DNA from: Cyanobacteria bacterium TGS_CYA1
GTDB taxonomy: Bacteria > Cyanobacteriota > Vampirovibrionia > Obscuribacterales > Obscuribacteraceae
Length of the DNA: 64,000 nt
Reading direction: 5' to 3'
NCBI GenBank assembly: GCA_026129135.1
Contig: JAHCIQ010000003.1
Location: 310,001-374,000 of the forward strand
Below, in pieces: positions 8,686-17,389 of the stretch (the stretch's first letter is position 1; every line of letters begins with the position of its first letter). Below the pieces are notes generated by a model. That model was not told the DNA's origin. It did no database searches and saw only the letters and a list, made by a program, of their open reading frames with translations. Both the position numbers and the translations under genes were made by a program.

Positions 8686-9174
8686 ATGAACCTCACAGAC
8701 CTCAAACCCAAAGAGGGCGCAACCAGAAATACAAAAAGAGTCGGACGCGGACGTGGTTCGGGTCATGGCAAAACTTCAACCAGAGGCCATAACGGTCAAG
8801 GTCAAAGAGCTGGTCAAACCAAGCGTTTTGGTTTTGAAGGCGGTCAAACTCCTTTGTTCAGACGTCTTCCAAAGATCCACAATTTCGATCAAGTAAAAAG
8901 ACGTGATTGGGTTGCCATCAACGTTGGTGTCTTGAACAATCTTCCTGCTAACACCGAGTTGAACCCAGAAAATCTCGCTGAATTTGGTCTGCACTCTGGT
9001 GCCACCAATAGTTTGAGAATCCTTGGCAACGGTGAGTTGAAAGTGGCTCTCAAAGTCCACGCTCATCACTTTACCCAGGGCGCTATTGACAAGATCCAGC
9101 AAGCTGGCGGTTCTTATGAAGTTATTCATCCAGAACCTCAAAAGCGTGGACGTATCCCACTTGGTGGTCAATAA
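8686..9174 (+). CDS. rplO: 50S ribosomal protein L15
   Basis: L15 is a late-assembling large-subunit protein. The Gly/Arg-rich N-terminal segment ([19 protein letters not shown]) and [14 protein letters not shown] are diagnostic, and the length of 162 is slightly above the usual ~145. ATG 8686 follows AAGGAGAGAAA. It is the last ribosomal gene before secY and is followed by a hairpin at 9202-9236 that could partially end transcription. Confidence 0.97.
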   Translation: MNLTDLKPKEGATRNTKRVGRGRGSGHGKTSTRGHNGQGQRAGQTKRFGFEGGQTPLFRRLPKIHNFDQVKRRDWVAINVGVLNNLPANTELNPENLAEFGLHSGATNSLRILGNGELKVALKVHAHHFTQGAIDKIQQAGGSYEVIHPEPQKRGRIPLGGQ

Positions 9175-9201
9175 GCCCCTTAAGGCTTCAAATCCTTGAA
9201 T

Positions 9202-9240
9202 AATGCCTCTAGACATAAACTGAGCCTAGAGGTATTTTCT
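9202..9240 (+). terminator. Possible terminator or attenuator between rplO and secY
   Basis: An inverted repeat pairs 9206-9212 (CCTCTAG) with 9226-9232 (CTAGAGG), and A/T pairs plus one G-U pair extend the stem to 9202/9236, about 11 pairs around a 13-base loop. A T-rich TTTTCTTAT follows. secY continues in the same direction 50 bases later, so full termination would be unusual; partial attenuation that sets secY below ribosomal-protein levels is an inference. Confidence 0.45.
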
Positions 9241-9289
9241 TATCTTTGGCTTGGCATCAAAATCATAAAAGTACGAGGAAAATTACAAA

Positions 9290-10753
9290 GTGAATTCACC
9301 AAGGCGTAAGCCAGGTAAGATCGGCGGTCCTGAAGACTTATTCAAAATGCTCTCAGCTGCCGGACTCAAGGAGCGAATATTTTTCACCCTTGGTGTCATC
9401 CTGCTATACAGAGCTGGTGTACACATTCCTCTTCCAGGTGTTGATTCAAGCGCGTTTCTCAAACACCCCGAGTATGCTCAAAGCCTACTTGGCATGGTCG
9501 ACTTGTTCACAGGTGGCGCCTTGAACAAGCTGTCAATTTTTTCGCTTGGTATTGGTCCATACATTACCTCTTCGATTATTTTGCAGCTCATGACTCAGGT
9601 CTTTCCTCAATTGGAAGACTTGCAAAAAAATCAAGGCGAGCAAGGTCGTAAGAAATTACAGCAAATAACACGTTTAGCCACGGTAGCCATTTCTATCATG
9701 CAATCGGTCATGCTTGCCAACCTGCTGATGAAAATTCAGGCTCCGCCGGTGGTGCTGACACCAGGCTTCTGGTTCATCGTTACGTCAGCAATGATCATGA
9801 CAGCCTCTGCTCTTTTCATCATGTGGCTGGGTGAACTCATAACTGAGCGTGGTGTCGGAAATGGTGCTTCGCTTCTGATCTTCTTAGGTATTGTCGCGCG
9901 CTTGCCCGTGATGGTCAAAAACACTTATGACGCAGTGCAAACCGGACAGTCTCCCGTTTGGGGCGTGACTGTCTTGATATTGTTCTTCCTTGCCATGGCA
10001 GCTCTTATCGTATGTCTGCAGCAGGGCGTGCGCAAAATCATGGTACTTGGAGCCAGGCGGAACGTGGGACGTCAGGTCTTTGTTGCCGCACCAGACGATT
10101 ATCTCTATTTGCCAATCAACCCTTCTGGTGTTATGGCAATCATCTTTTCATCTTCGCTCTTGATGTTCCCTACTACTGTCATGCAATTCGTCAGTCAGGG
10201 CAAGAGTAAGGATCCAGGTACGGTCATCTACGAGCTCATGGCTTCGATTCCATTTTTAGGTAAAGGGATAGAATCTCTTGCCAAAGAAGATTGGGCGAAA
10301 AACGCCTGGGGATTCATTTCAGCCGAAATGATCAATATGCTTTCTTATTACAGGTGGGAGCATTCGGTCATTTACTTCATTCTGATTATGTTCTTTGCTT
10401 ATTTTTACGCATCCATTATTTTGCAACCAAAAGACATGGCGGAAAATTTGCGCAGACAGGGTCGAGCCATTCAAGGCATAAGACCAGGCAGACCCACGTC
10501 CGAATTCCTCGAGTCTACATTAGGACGCCTCGTATTCATCGGCGCAAGCGCTATTGGTATCGTCGCCATTCTTCCTATACACGCGGAGCAATGGACGCAG
10601 GTAACCACTCTACAAGGACTTGGAAGCACGTCTTTAATCATTCTCGTGGGTGTGGCGGTGGATACTCAAAAACAAATCGTCACTCATGCACTGTCGGCTA
10701 GATATCAGGCCAGAGGCTTGTTTAGAAAGTCTGACGAATCACAAAGTATTTAG
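9290..10753 (+). CDS. secY: Protein translocase subunit SecY
   Basis: SecY is the ten-helix channel of the Sec translocon in the inner membrane. The N-terminal ERIFFTLGVILLYRAGVHIP, the plug region (FTGGALNKLSIFSLGIGPYI, here in part) and the cytoplasmic loop near TERGVGNGASLLIF are clear. The C-terminal GVAVDTQKQIVTHALSARYQ motif matches the family. At 487 residues it is longer than the usual 430-440; the extra length is mainly in the external loop around residues 300-350. The start is GTG 9290 behind ACGAGGAAAATTAC. It is followed by adk, as in many bacteria. Confidence 0.97.
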   Translation: MNSPRRKPGKIGGPEDLFKMLSAAGLKERIFFTLGVILLYRAGVHIPLPGVDSSAFLKHPEYAQSLLGMVDLFTGGALNKLSIFSLGIGPYITSSIILQLMTQVFPQLEDLQKNQGEQGRKKLQQITRLATVAISIMQSVMLANLLMKIQAPPVVLTPGFWFIVTSAMIMTASALFIMWLGELITERGVGNGASLLIFLGIVARLPVMVKNTYDAVQTGQSPVWGVTVLILFFLAMAALIVCLQQGVRKIMVLGARRNVGRQVFVAAPDDYLYLPINPSGVMAIIFSSSLLMFPTTVMQFVSQGKSKDPGTVIYELMASIPFLGKGIESLAKEDWAKNAWGFISAEMINMLSYYRWEHSVIYFILIMFFAYFYASIILQPKDMAENLRRQGRAIQGIRPGRPTSEFLESTLGRLVFIGASAIGIVAILPIHAEQWTQVTTLQGLGSTSLIILVGVAVDTQKQIVTHALSARYQARGLFRKSDESQSI

Positions 10754-10774
10754 GAAAAGGGATTTAAGTAAGCA

Positions 10775-11431
10775 ATGCAAGTTTTATTTCTTGGCGCACC
10801 AGGCTCGGGTAAGGGCACCCAGTGCAAAAAGCTCTCTGCTAAATTGGACCTGGCGCATTTGTCGTCTGGTGATTTGCTTCGCGCAGCCATAAGAGAAAAC
10901 ACTCCAGTTGGCATGAAAGCTAAATCATTCATGGACCAGGGTGTGCTCGTTCCGGATCCGGTCTTGATTGAGATGTTCAGAGAAGCTTTATCGATGCCAG
11001 CTTTGAAAAAAGGCTTCATTCTCGATGGTTTCCCACGCAACTTGTCCCAGGCTGAAAGTCTCGATAAGCTGCTCGAAGAACTTGATATGAAACTTAACGC
11101 CGTAATCGATATGGAAATCGATTTTGCCATGCTCGAAGAGCGTCTGGTAGGTCGCAGATCCTGTCCTAACAAAGTTTGCGCTAACGTTTTCCATGTCAAA
11201 TTTGCTCCGCCCAAAGTAGAAGATACTTGCGATTTTTGCGGCACACAGCTCATTCATCGATCCGATGATAAAGTGGAAGTGGTGTCAAGCAGACTTGAGA
11301 CCTACAAAAAGGAAACCGAGCCATTGATTGGTTTTTATAAAGCCAAAGGCGTGCTCAAGACTCTCAATGCTGACGATACTCCAGAGCATATTTTTCAAGA
11401 AATCTTGAAAGTGCTCCAGGTTGCGGTTTAG
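10775..11431 (+). CDS. adk: Adenylate kinase with zinc-type LID
   Basis: Adenylate kinase interconverts ATP plus AMP and two ADP. The P-loop is FLGAPGSGKGTQC at residues 5-17, the AMP site is LSSGDLLRAAI, and DGFPRNLSQAE covers the NMP-binding motif. The LID (roughly 125-160) carries four cysteines, CPNKVC then CDFC, pointing to structural zinc. The first knuckle is CX4C instead of the common CX2C, so two residues are inserted. Length 218 is normal for the long form. It lies between secY and map in a conserved order; the start ATG 10775 has only a weak purine tract upstream. Confidence 0.96.
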   Translation: MQVLFLGAPGSGKGTQCKKLSAKLDLAHLSSGDLLRAAIRENTPVGMKAKSFMDQGVLVPDPVLIEMFREALSMPALKKGFILDGFPRNLSQAESLDKLLEELDMKLNAVIDMEIDFAMLEERLVGRRSCPNKVCANVFHVKFAPPKVEDTCDFCGTQLIHRSDDKVEVVSSRLETYKKETEPLIGFYKAKGVLKTLNADDTPEHIFQEILKVLQVAV

Positions 11432-11450
11432 TTAAACAAGGCGGCATCAG

Positions 11451-12251
11451 ATGATCGTAACTCTTGATAAAGACCTGGAGTACATGCGCAAAGCTGGCAA
11501 ACTTGCCGGTGAAATCATGGAAATGCTCATGAAAAGCGCAAAAGCAGGGATATCTACTTTAGAACTTGATCAAATGGCTGAGAAAGCTATCAGAGATGCA
11601 GGAGCTATCCCGACTTTCAAAGGATATAGAGACTTTCCCGGTACACTTTGTGTTTCTATAAACGAAGAAGTAGTTCACGGAATCCCAAATAAATCCCGCA
11701 TTTTAAAAGATGGCGATTTGTTGAGCATCGATCTTGGTGTCACTTTCCAGCGCGAAGAAAATGGCAAGAAGCTCGACCTCATTGCAGATACAGCGACTAC
11801 AGTGGCTGTTGGCGGCGTGAGCAAGATGCAAGAAAAATTGATTACAGATACGCGCGAAAGTCTTTATGCCGGCATAAGAGCTTCAAGAGCAGGCGCCACC
11901 CTCGATGATATCGGCGGTGCGGTGGAAGATGTCGGAAATGCTGGTGCTTACGGTATCGTCCGCGAGTATGGCGGTCACGGTATCGGCTATGTACTTCATG
12001 AAGAACCGTTCATTTTCAACTATCGCACTGGTAGCAAGACTCGTTTAAAACCTGGTATGGTAATAGCCATCGAACCCATGTTTAATCTGGGTGGTGACAG
12101 AGTGCGCACCAAGCAAGATGGATGGACGGTTGTAACGCAAGATTACAAAGCATCTGCACATTTTGAACACTCAATTTTGATAACAGAAGGCGAGCCTGAA
12201 GTGCTCACCAAGCGACCCAACGAGGAAGCCGGATGGCAAAGCAAAGCGTAA
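11451..12251 (+). CDS. map: Methionine aminopeptidase, type I
   Basis: The enzyme removes the initiator methionine from nascent proteins in the cytosol using two metal ions. Ligand motifs are visible: an Asp in LSIDLGV, an Asp in IADTATT, the His in [13 protein letters not shown], the Glu in AIEPMF and the Glu in FEHSI. The two Asp ligands are 19 residues apart, against 11 in E. coli, because of an insertion ([10 protein letters not shown]) in the hairpin between them. Length is 266. The stop lies 19 bases inside infA, so the two genes overlap and are probably coupled. Confidence 0.96.
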   Translation: MIVTLDKDLEYMRKAGKLAGEIMEMLMKSAKAGISTLELDQMAEKAIRDAGAIPTFKGYRDFPGTLCVSINEEVVHGIPNKSRILKDGDLLSIDLGVTFQREENGKKLDLIADTATTVAVGGVSKMQEKLITDTRESLYAGIRASRAGATLDDIGGAVEDVGNAGAYGIVREYGGHGIGYVLHEEPFIFNYRTGSKTRLKPGMVIAIEPMFNLGGDRVRTKQDGWTVVTQDYKASAHFEHSILITEGEPEVLTKRPNEEAGWQSKA

Positions 12252-12454
12252 TCGAGTTCGAAGGGACAATCCGGGAATCCTTGCCCAATGCCATGTTTCG
12301 GGTAGAGCTCGACAACGGCCACAAAGTGTTGGCGCATATTTCAGGCAAGATCCGCAAGAACTTCATTAAGATTCTTCCAGGCGATCGAGTGCGTGTAGAG
12401 CTTACTCCATATGACTTAACGCGCGGCCGTATCACCTACAGAATCAGAGAATAA
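12233..12454 (+). CDS. infA: Translation initiation factor IF-1
   Basis: IF-1 occupies the ribosomal A site during initiation. The 73-residue protein is a complete S1/OB-fold: [20 protein letters not shown], then [20 protein letters not shown] and the C-terminal [12 protein letters not shown]. It starts at ATG 12233 inside the 3' end of map, with GAGGAAGCC as ribosome-binding site. The location between map and rpmJ is standard. Confidence 0.98.
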   Translation: MAKQSVIEFEGTIRESLPNAMFRVELDNGHKVLAHISGKIRKNFIKILPGDRVRVELTPYDLTRGRITYRIRE

Positions 12455-12605
12455 GGTACAATTACATATTCGTCTTGGGATCTTTGGTGAAATCTTCTTG
12501 CTAGATTCGCCGGAAGCCCCAAGGTTGCGGCTTGAGATGCCCTTCAGGAACACTGCCTGAGGCTGGCAATTTCAGTTGAAAAGAACACCGATAAAGGTAG
12601 AAATC
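12455..12605 (+). promoter_or_regulatory. Structured leader ahead of rpmJ-rpsM
   Basis: This 151-base gap is long for the cluster. Two hairpins are visible: AAGCC at 12514-12518 with GGCTT at 12529-12533, and CTTCAGG at 12542-12548 with CCTGAGG at 12556-12562 (one G-U pair, 7-base loop). No T tract follows, so termination is unlikely. A leader that binds a ribosomal protein, as before the alpha operon in E. coli, is a possible reading; no match to a known leader class was recognised. Confidence 0.3.
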
Positions 12606-12719
12606 ATGAAAGTTAGAGCTTCTGTGAAGAAAATTTGTGAAAAATGCAAAGTAATCCGTCGCAAAGGACGTATTGCTGTAATCTGCGAAAACCCCAAGCA
12701 CAAGCAGCGCCAAGGGTAA
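12606..12719 (+). CDS. rpmJ: 50S ribosomal protein L36
   Basis: This 37-residue protein begins [19 protein letters not shown] and ends NPKHKQRQG, an almost canonical L36. The zinc ligands CX2C (CEKC), a third Cys (VICENP) and the His in KHKQ are present. L36 helps organise domain structure in the large subunit. ATG 12606 follows AAAGGTAGAAATC. It sits between infA and rpsM as in most bacteria. Confidence 0.97.
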   Translation: MKVRASVKKICEKCKVIRRKGRIAVICENPKHKQRQG

Positions 12720-12771
12720 TTTCGTTAGTAGAGAGTTAGAGAAAATAAATTATTTGGAGGACCACTAGGTC

Positions 12772-13158
12772 ATGGCTAGAATCGCCGGCGTCGATTTACC
12801 CCGCAACAAAACCGCAAAATTCGCACTCTGCTACATCCACGGGATTGGCAGAACTACTGCAGAAAAAATTTGCGCCAAGTTGAACATTCCGGACAAAAGA
12901 CGCGTACACGAATTGAACGACGATGAAGTTGCTCGTCTTCGCGAAGAAATCGAGAAAAGCGGACTTTATACCGTCGAAGGCGATTTGCGCAGAGTCGAAG
13001 GTCTCAACATCAAACGTTTGATCGAGATCAACTGCTTCCGTGGTCAACGTCACAGACGCGGTCTACCTACTCGTGGTCAACGCACCAAGACCAATGCCCG
13101 CACACGTCGCGGTCGCAAGCGTCAGACTGTTGCCAATAAGAAAGTAGCTACCAAATAA
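12772..13158 (+). CDS. rpsM: 30S ribosomal protein S13
   Basis: S13 lies in the head of the small subunit and contacts P-site tRNA through its C-terminal tail. [19 protein letters not shown] opens the protein, with the helix-hairpin-helix [14 protein letters not shown] and the C-terminal [17 protein letters not shown] tail. Length 128 is normal. ATG 12772 follows TTTGGAGGACCACTAGGTC. The gap to rpsK is unusually long (117 bases). Confidence 0.98.
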   Translation: MARIAGVDLPRNKTAKFALCYIHGIGRTTAEKICAKLNIPDKRRVHELNDDEVARLREEIEKSGLYTVEGDLRRVEGLNIKRLIEINCFRGQRHRRGLPTRGQRTKTNARTRRGRKRQTVANKKVATK

Positions 13159-13275
13159 CATCTAAAGTAGATATACATTCCGTATTGATTGAGCTCAAAA
13201 ATCAACAAATACTGACAATCTACTCTAAAATTTAACTTCACCCAACAGACAGAAAGACTAAAGGACTAAAAGACT
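13159..13275 (+). promoter_or_regulatory. Nested inverted repeats between rpsM and rpsK
   Basis: Two nested inverted repeats lie in this gap: AGTAGAT 13166-13172 pairs with ATCTACT 13218-13224, and inside it TTGATT 13185-13190 pairs with AATCAA 13200-13205. No T tract directly follows, and rpsK is essential and co-directional, so a terminator is unlikely. The gene pair is usually spaced by a few to a few tens of bases. An RNA regulatory site or processing site is inferred; no known class was recognised. Confidence 0.35.
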
Positions 13276-13668
13276 ATGGCAAAGGTGGCAAAGGCTCGCA
13301 CTAAGAAGAAAGAGAAACGCATTGTTCCTCAAGGCGTTGTCCACATTCAGAGCACTTTCAACAACACCATCATTTCCTCAACTGACCCGCAAGGACAGGT
13401 TATCGCCTGGGCTTCGGCTGGTACTGTCGGCTTCAAGGGCGCTAAGAAAGGCACTCCATTTGCCGCTCAACAAGCAGCAGACATCGTCGCCCGTCGTTCG
13501 ATGGACTCAGGTATGCGTCAGGTAGAAGTACTGGTCAAAGGACCAGGAGCTGGTCGCGAAACTGCAATCAGATCGCTTCAAGCGGCAGGACTTGAAATCA
13601 CATTGATTAAAGACGTAACTCCTATTCCTCACAACGGATGCCGTCCTCCTAAAAGAAGACGCGTCTAA
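13276..13668 (+). CDS. rpsK: 30S ribosomal protein S11
   Basis: S11 lies on the platform of the small subunit near the E site. [20 protein letters not shown] then [20 protein letters not shown] and the C-terminal [18 protein letters not shown] are textbook S11. Length 130 is normal. The start ATG 13276 has AAGGACTAAAAGACT upstream. rpoA follows directly; rpsD, which stands between them in E. coli, is missing here, as it is in Cyanobacteria. Confidence 0.98.
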   Translation: MAKVAKARTKKKEKRIVPQGVVHIQSTFNNTIISSTDPQGQVIAWASAGTVGFKGAKKGTPFAAQQAADIVARRSMDSGMRQVEVLVKGPGAGRETAIRSLQAAGLEITLIKDVTPIPHNGCRPPKRRRV

Positions 13669-13719
13669 TTGGATTTTTCAATAGTATTGGCACAGCAAAC
13701 AGAAATGGTGGCATAACAA

Positions 13720-14823
13720 GTGAACAACGATTTCAACAGACAATACGGAATCAATATGGGTGGCGGATATGGTGCACCGGGTGGTTCGGGCGGAATGATT
13801 CCGCGTCAGACACCTGCTCAAAGCACTTCCCCCGAGCCTTCTTCGAGCTGGGGTTATATGCCTAACACAAGCCCTCGCGAGCCAATCAAAATCAAATGTC
13901 TGGAAAACAAAACTCATGCTGATGGTTCTATCTACGGCAAATTTGTAATCGAGCCTCTGGAAAGAGGATACGGCACCACAGTTGGTAACTCGCTTCGTCG
14001 CGTTCTACTTTCACACCTTGAAGGATCTGCAGTAACAGCAGTCCGCATCGAAAGCATCACCCATGAATTCACCACCGTTCCAGGTGTAGTTGAAGATGTA
14101 ATCGACATCATGCTCAATTTGAAAGGTCTGGTTGTTAAAACATTCAGCCAGGAGCCTCAATATCTTCACCTCGACGTAGAGCGTCCAGGTCCTGTCACCG
14201 GCCGTGATATCTTCTGCCCAGCTGATGCCACTATCATCAATCCTGACTGGCAGATTTGCACACTGGCAGAAGGCGGCAGAATCCGCGCCGAAATCACTGT
14301 CGAGCGTGGTCGTGGTTATGTGCCAGCTGATGCGCACAGCCAGTTCAAACAAGCTATCGACGTTCTTCCAATTGATGCAGTCTATATGCCGGTTCGCAAA
14401 GTTTCATACAATGTCGAGCCTACACGTGTTGGCGAATCAACCGATTTCGACAAACTGACCATCGAACTCTGGTCGAACGGAGCTATCGACGCTTCCGAAG
14501 CTATTTCGCAAGCTGCTCGTCAGCTCATCGAGCACTTAATTCCAATCGCCGAATTGTCTGGCAAGCCAATGGTGGCAACCACTGCTGCGCCTGCACCACA
14601 AGAAGGCAAGCACTCCTCAATCTCGATTGAAGAGCTCGAACTTTCAGTTCGCGCCTACAACTGCTTGAAGCGTGCCAACATCAATTCGCTTGGCGAGCTG
14701 CTCAAGCTCTCCTATGACGATTTGATGAATATCAAGAATTTCGGTAAGAAATCGGCTGACGAAGTCATGGAAAGACTGAGACAGTTTGGCCTTACCCTTG
14801 ACGACATAAACAAGGACAAATAA
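13720..14823 (+). CDS. rpoA: RNA polymerase subunit alpha with Gly/Pro-rich N-terminal extension
   Basis: Alpha dimerises to nucleate RNA polymerase and contacts upstream promoter DNA and activators through its C-terminal domain. The N-terminal domain begins near residue 54 (EPIKIKCLENKTHADGS) with YGTTVGNSLRRVLLSHLEG as assembly signature. The C-terminal domain is at ~300-365 (SVRAYNCLKRANINSLGEL, KNFGKKSADEV). The first ~53 residues are rich in G, P, S and Q and are not part of the family; total 367 against the usual ~315-330. Start is GTG 13720. The next family-like in-frame start is lacking, so the extension is probably real. Confidence 0.96.
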   Translation: MNNDFNRQYGINMGGGYGAPGGSGGMIPRQTPAQSTSPEPSSSWGYMPNTSPREPIKIKCLENKTHADGSIYGKFVIEPLERGYGTTVGNSLRRVLLSHLEGSAVTAVRIESITHEFTTVPGVVEDVIDIMLNLKGLVVKTFSQEPQYLHLDVERPGPVTGRDIFCPADATIINPDWQICTLAEGGRIRAEITVERGRGYVPADAHSQFKQAIDVLPIDAVYMPVRKVSYNVEPTRVGESTDFDKLTIELWSNGAIDASEAISQAARQLIEHLIPIAELSGKPMVATTAAPAPQEGKHSSISIEELELSVRAYNCLKRANINSLGELLKLSYDDLMNIKNFGKKSADEVMERLRQFGLTLDDINKDK

Positions 14824-14835
14824 AAGAGGGATATC

Positions 14836-15261
14836 ATGCGTCACCGTAAGTCTCGTCACCAGTTAGGCCGCGCTGCCGATCAAAGAAAAGCTGTGTTGAG
14901 AACCTTAGCCACAGAGTTTCTTCGTCATGGAGAAATAATCACCACTATTGCCAAAGCGAAAGCTTTGAGACCTGAAGTGGAGAAGCTCATCACCAAAGGC
15001 AAAAAAGGCTTTATCAAAGACTACAAGGCTGCTTACGACAAAGCCAAAGGCGGAGACAAAGACGCTTTGAAAGAAGTGCTCAAGTCCGTACATTTGCGCA
15101 GACAAGTGAATTCATATCTCTATGATCGCGAAGTGGTCACCAAAGTATTTGAAGAAATCGCTCCTCAATATTTAGAGCGCGAAGGCGGCTATACCCGCAT
15201 CATCAAATATCGCGAAAGACGCGGCGACAATGTTCAACTGGCTATCATCCAATTAGTCTAG
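14836..15261 (+). CDS. rplQ: 50S ribosomal protein L17
   Basis: L17 contacts the exit-tunnel region of the large subunit. MRHRKSRHQLGRAADQRKAV and LRTLATEFLRHGEIITT are characteristic, as is the C-terminal YTRIIKYRERRGDNVQLAI. The protein has 141 residues against the usual ~115-130; the extra residues fall in a lysine-rich middle segment (FIKDYKAAYDKAKGGDKDAL). ATG 14836 follows AAGAGGGATATC, 12 bases after rpoA. Confidence 0.97.
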   Translation: MRHRKSRHQLGRAADQRKAVLRTLATEFLRHGEIITTIAKAKALRPEVEKLITKGKKGFIKDYKAAYDKAKGGDKDALKEVLKSVHLRRQVNSYLYDREVVTKVFEEIAPQYLEREGGYTRIIKYRERRGDNVQLAIIQLV

Positions 15262-15281
15262 TTCGAAAAAGTCCTGAATAA

Positions 15282-16067
15282 TTGCCACGCATTGCTCTTT
15301 TAATCGAGTATAACGGGAAAGCTTATCATGGCTCCCAGACTCAAAAGGGAGTGATTACTGTTCAGCAAGATCTGGAATCGGCTTTAGCCACTTTGGCAAA
15401 AAAACGACTTCCTGTAATTTTGGCTGGACGCACAGACTCTGGTGTACACGCGCGCGGTCAGGTAGCTCATTTCGATTGGCCAATAGAATTAGAACTTGAT
15501 TTCGAGCGTTTCGAATCGAGCTTGAACGGTATCACTGGCAAAGGCATGTCTATTGTCAAAGCTCAGGTGGTTCCTGACAAATTCAGCGCCAGGCGCGAGG
15601 CTTTGTCAAGAGAGTATGTGTATCGAATTTTAAATCGCAAACACGCATCTGCTTTGATGTGCGATACCCATTTTCTGGTCAGACAGCCTCTCGACGTAGA
15701 AGCCATGACTGGTGCGGCTTCTGAGCTTTTGGGGCGTCATGATTTCAGTGCTTTCAGGTCCACGAGTTCGAGTGCAAGAGAAAAAAGTAGTCCGGTTTGC
15801 AGAGTTTCGCGGTCACAAATCTTGAACAAAGGTGAAGGAGAGCTTGAATTCTGGATTAGAGCCGACCACTTCGTGTACAATATGGTGCGTATAATAGTGG
15901 GAACGCTAGTCGAGATTGGACTTCACAAGCGAAGCATCGAAAGCATAGCTTGCGCCCTCGAAAAGTTGGACCGTAATTTGTCCGGACCCACTGCTCCACC
16001 CTGGGGACTCACCCTCCATCGAGTGACTTACCCAGACGAATACAATTTGTTCAAAGACGAAAACTAG
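15282..16067 (+). CDS. truA: tRNA pseudouridine(38-40) synthase TruA
   Basis: TruA converts uridines 38-40 in the tRNA anticodon stem to pseudouridine. [19 protein letters not shown] opens the fold and the catalytic Asp is D52 in [18 protein letters not shown]. The second-domain motifs [10 protein letters not shown] and [17 protein letters not shown] are intact. The start is TTG 15282 with no strong ribosome-binding site, giving 261 residues, the normal length. It sits between rplQ and rplM, the arrangement known from Cyanobacteria and many Firmicutes. Confidence 0.95.
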   Translation: MPRIALLIEYNGKAYHGSQTQKGVITVQQDLESALATLAKKRLPVILAGRTDSGVHARGQVAHFDWPIELELDFERFESSLNGITGKGMSIVKAQVVPDKFSARREALSREYVYRILNRKHASALMCDTHFLVRQPLDVEAMTGAASELLGRHDFSAFRSTSSSAREKSSPVCRVSRSQILNKGEGELEFWIRADHFVYNMVRIIVGTLVEIGLHKRSIESIACALEKLDRNLSGPTAPPWGLTLHRVTYPDEYNLFKDEN

Positions 16068-16093
16068 AGAAACAACAGAATAGGACCAAGACC

Positions 16094-16528
16094 GTGAAAA
16101 CTTATGTAGCCAAACCAAGTGAAGTGACCAGACAGTGGTATCTGATCGATGCAGACGGAAAAACTCTGGGTCATCTTGCAAACGAAGTATCGGTCATGCT
16201 CAGAGGCAAGAACAAGCCTGAATTCACACCTCATGTAGATTGCGGCGACTTTGTCGTAGTAATTAATGCCGAGAAAATCAAAGTCTCTGGCAAAAAAGAA
16301 GTTCAGAAAAAATATTACAGCCACTCCGGTTTTCCAGGCGGCTTCAAGGAAGAGACCCTTGCTGCTGTCCGTCGCAGAAAACCAGAATTGATTATCGAGC
16401 GCGCAGTCAAAGGCATGCTTCCCCACACAACCTTGGGTCGTGAGCAATTCACCAAACTCAAAGTTTATGTTGGTGACAAACATCCGCACGAAGCGCAAAA
16501 GCCCCAGACTTACACTCTATCTCGCTAA
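16094..16528 (+). CDS. rplM: 50S ribosomal protein L13
   Basis: L13 is an early-assembling large-subunit protein. [20 protein letters not shown] is the N-terminal signature, followed by [16 protein letters not shown] and the C-terminal [20 protein letters not shown]. Length is 144. The start is GTG 16094 behind ATAGGACCAAGACC. rpsI follows after 21 bases, the near-universal rplM-rpsI pair. Confidence 0.98.
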   Translation: MKTYVAKPSEVTRQWYLIDADGKTLGHLANEVSVMLRGKNKPEFTPHVDCGDFVVVINAEKIKVSGKKEVQKKYYSHSGFPGGFKEETLAAVRRRKPELIIERAVKGMLPHTTLGREQFTKLKVYVGDKHPHEAQKPQTYTLSR

Positions 16529-16549
16529 AAGAAAAGGAAAAGCAAGCAG

Positions 16550-16948
16550 ATGACTAGCGTTATTCAGTACTACGGAACCGGTCGCAGAAAAACTGCAACA
16601 GCCAGAGTAAGACTATTGCCAGGTAAAGGTCAAACCACCATCAATGGTCGTACCGTAGAAGATTATGTAGGCGGACGTCACGGACTCGAGAAAGTATTCG
16701 AAGCTCCTTTTCAATTGGCTGATGCAGTCGGTCGTTTCGACGTCATGATCTCGGTTAGAGGTGGTGGCATCGTCGGTCAAATGGGTGCCATCAAACATGG
16801 TATCGCTCGTGCTTTGACCGAAGCCAATCCGGCTAACAGACCAGCTCTTCGCTCGCAGGGAATGCTCACTCGCGATTCTAAAGTGAAAGAGCGTAAAAAA
16901 TATGGTCGCAAACGTGCTCGCAAACGTTTCCAATTCTCGAAACGTTAA
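16550..16948 (+). CDS. rpsI: 30S ribosomal protein S9
   Basis: S9 reaches the P site with its C-terminal tail. YYGTGRRKTATARVRLLPGK at the start, RGGGIVGQMGAIKHGIARAL in the middle and the KKYGRKRARKRFQFSKR end are all typical, including the terminal KR that contacts P-site tRNA. Length 132 is normal. ATG 16550 follows AAAGGAAAAGCAAGCAG. A strong terminator lies 36 bases downstream and closes the whole cluster. Confidence 0.98.
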   Translation: MTSVIQYYGTGRRKTATARVRLLPGKGQTTINGRTVEDYVGGRHGLEKVFEAPFQLADAVGRFDVMISVRGGGIVGQMGAIKHGIARALTEANPANRPALRSQGMLTRDSKVKERKKYGRKRARKRFQFSKR

Positions 16949-16984
16949 TTGGCAAGACGCCAGATCGACAAAAGTGCAATTATC

Positions 16985-17024
16985 AAAAGGTCCTGCAGAA
17001 TATGCGGGACCTTTTAGTTTTAGT
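16985..17024 (+). terminator. Rho-independent terminator of the ribosomal cluster
   Basis: A 12-pair stem joins 16985-16996 (AAAAGGTCCTGC) to 17004-17015 (GCGGGACCTTTT) with one G-U pair and a 7-base loop. The sequence TTTTAGTTTTAGTT follows. It lies between the + strand rpsI and a minus-strand gene ending at 17050, so it can serve both directions. Confidence 0.9.
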
Positions 17025-17049
17025 TGATCAAATCAAAACAAAAATAGGA

Positions 17050-17337
17050 CTAATTATCGTCAGGCTTTGAGGGAGTGATGATGCCCTTGGCTCTGAAAGG
17101 ATTCTGGAAACTGAAAAGAGCGATAAAAGCAGTAATGGATAAAAATCCGGTGATGCTGATAAAGAGCCAGCCAAATGCTTCGCCTTCGTTAATCAGAAAG
17201 GCTCCAGCAGCAAAACTTACGCAAGACAAAAATAACGCAAGCGGGATGTAGAGAGCTTTACAGGACTGCATAAGCTCAGCGCGGGCAACCTTTTTGGCAT
17301 TTTGAGCCTGAGAGGCGTTCTTTTCTTTGTTTTCCAT
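17050..17337 (-). CDS. Small two-helix membrane protein, unknown function
   Basis: I do not recognise this 95-residue protein. The first ~25 residues are charged (K, E, N, Q, A), followed by two hydrophobic helices at about 30-50 (IPLALFLSCVSFAAGAFLI) and 55-76 (GWLFISITGFLSITAFIALF). It ends with a short basic and proline-containing tail, so both ends are probably cytoplasmic. It is divergent from the lipoprotein at 17390 with 52 bases between starts. A related two-helix architecture occurs in the protein at 20196-20492. Confidence 0.7.
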   Translation of the reverse strand: MENKEKNASQAQNAKKVARAELMQSCKALYIPLALFLSCVSFAAGAFLINEGEAFGWLFISITGFLSITAFIALFSFQNPFRAKGIITPSKPDDN

Positions 17338-17389
17338 GTCGCCATTTTATCATTTAAAATAGGGAAAGAAATTGAGCGAGGAGTAATTC

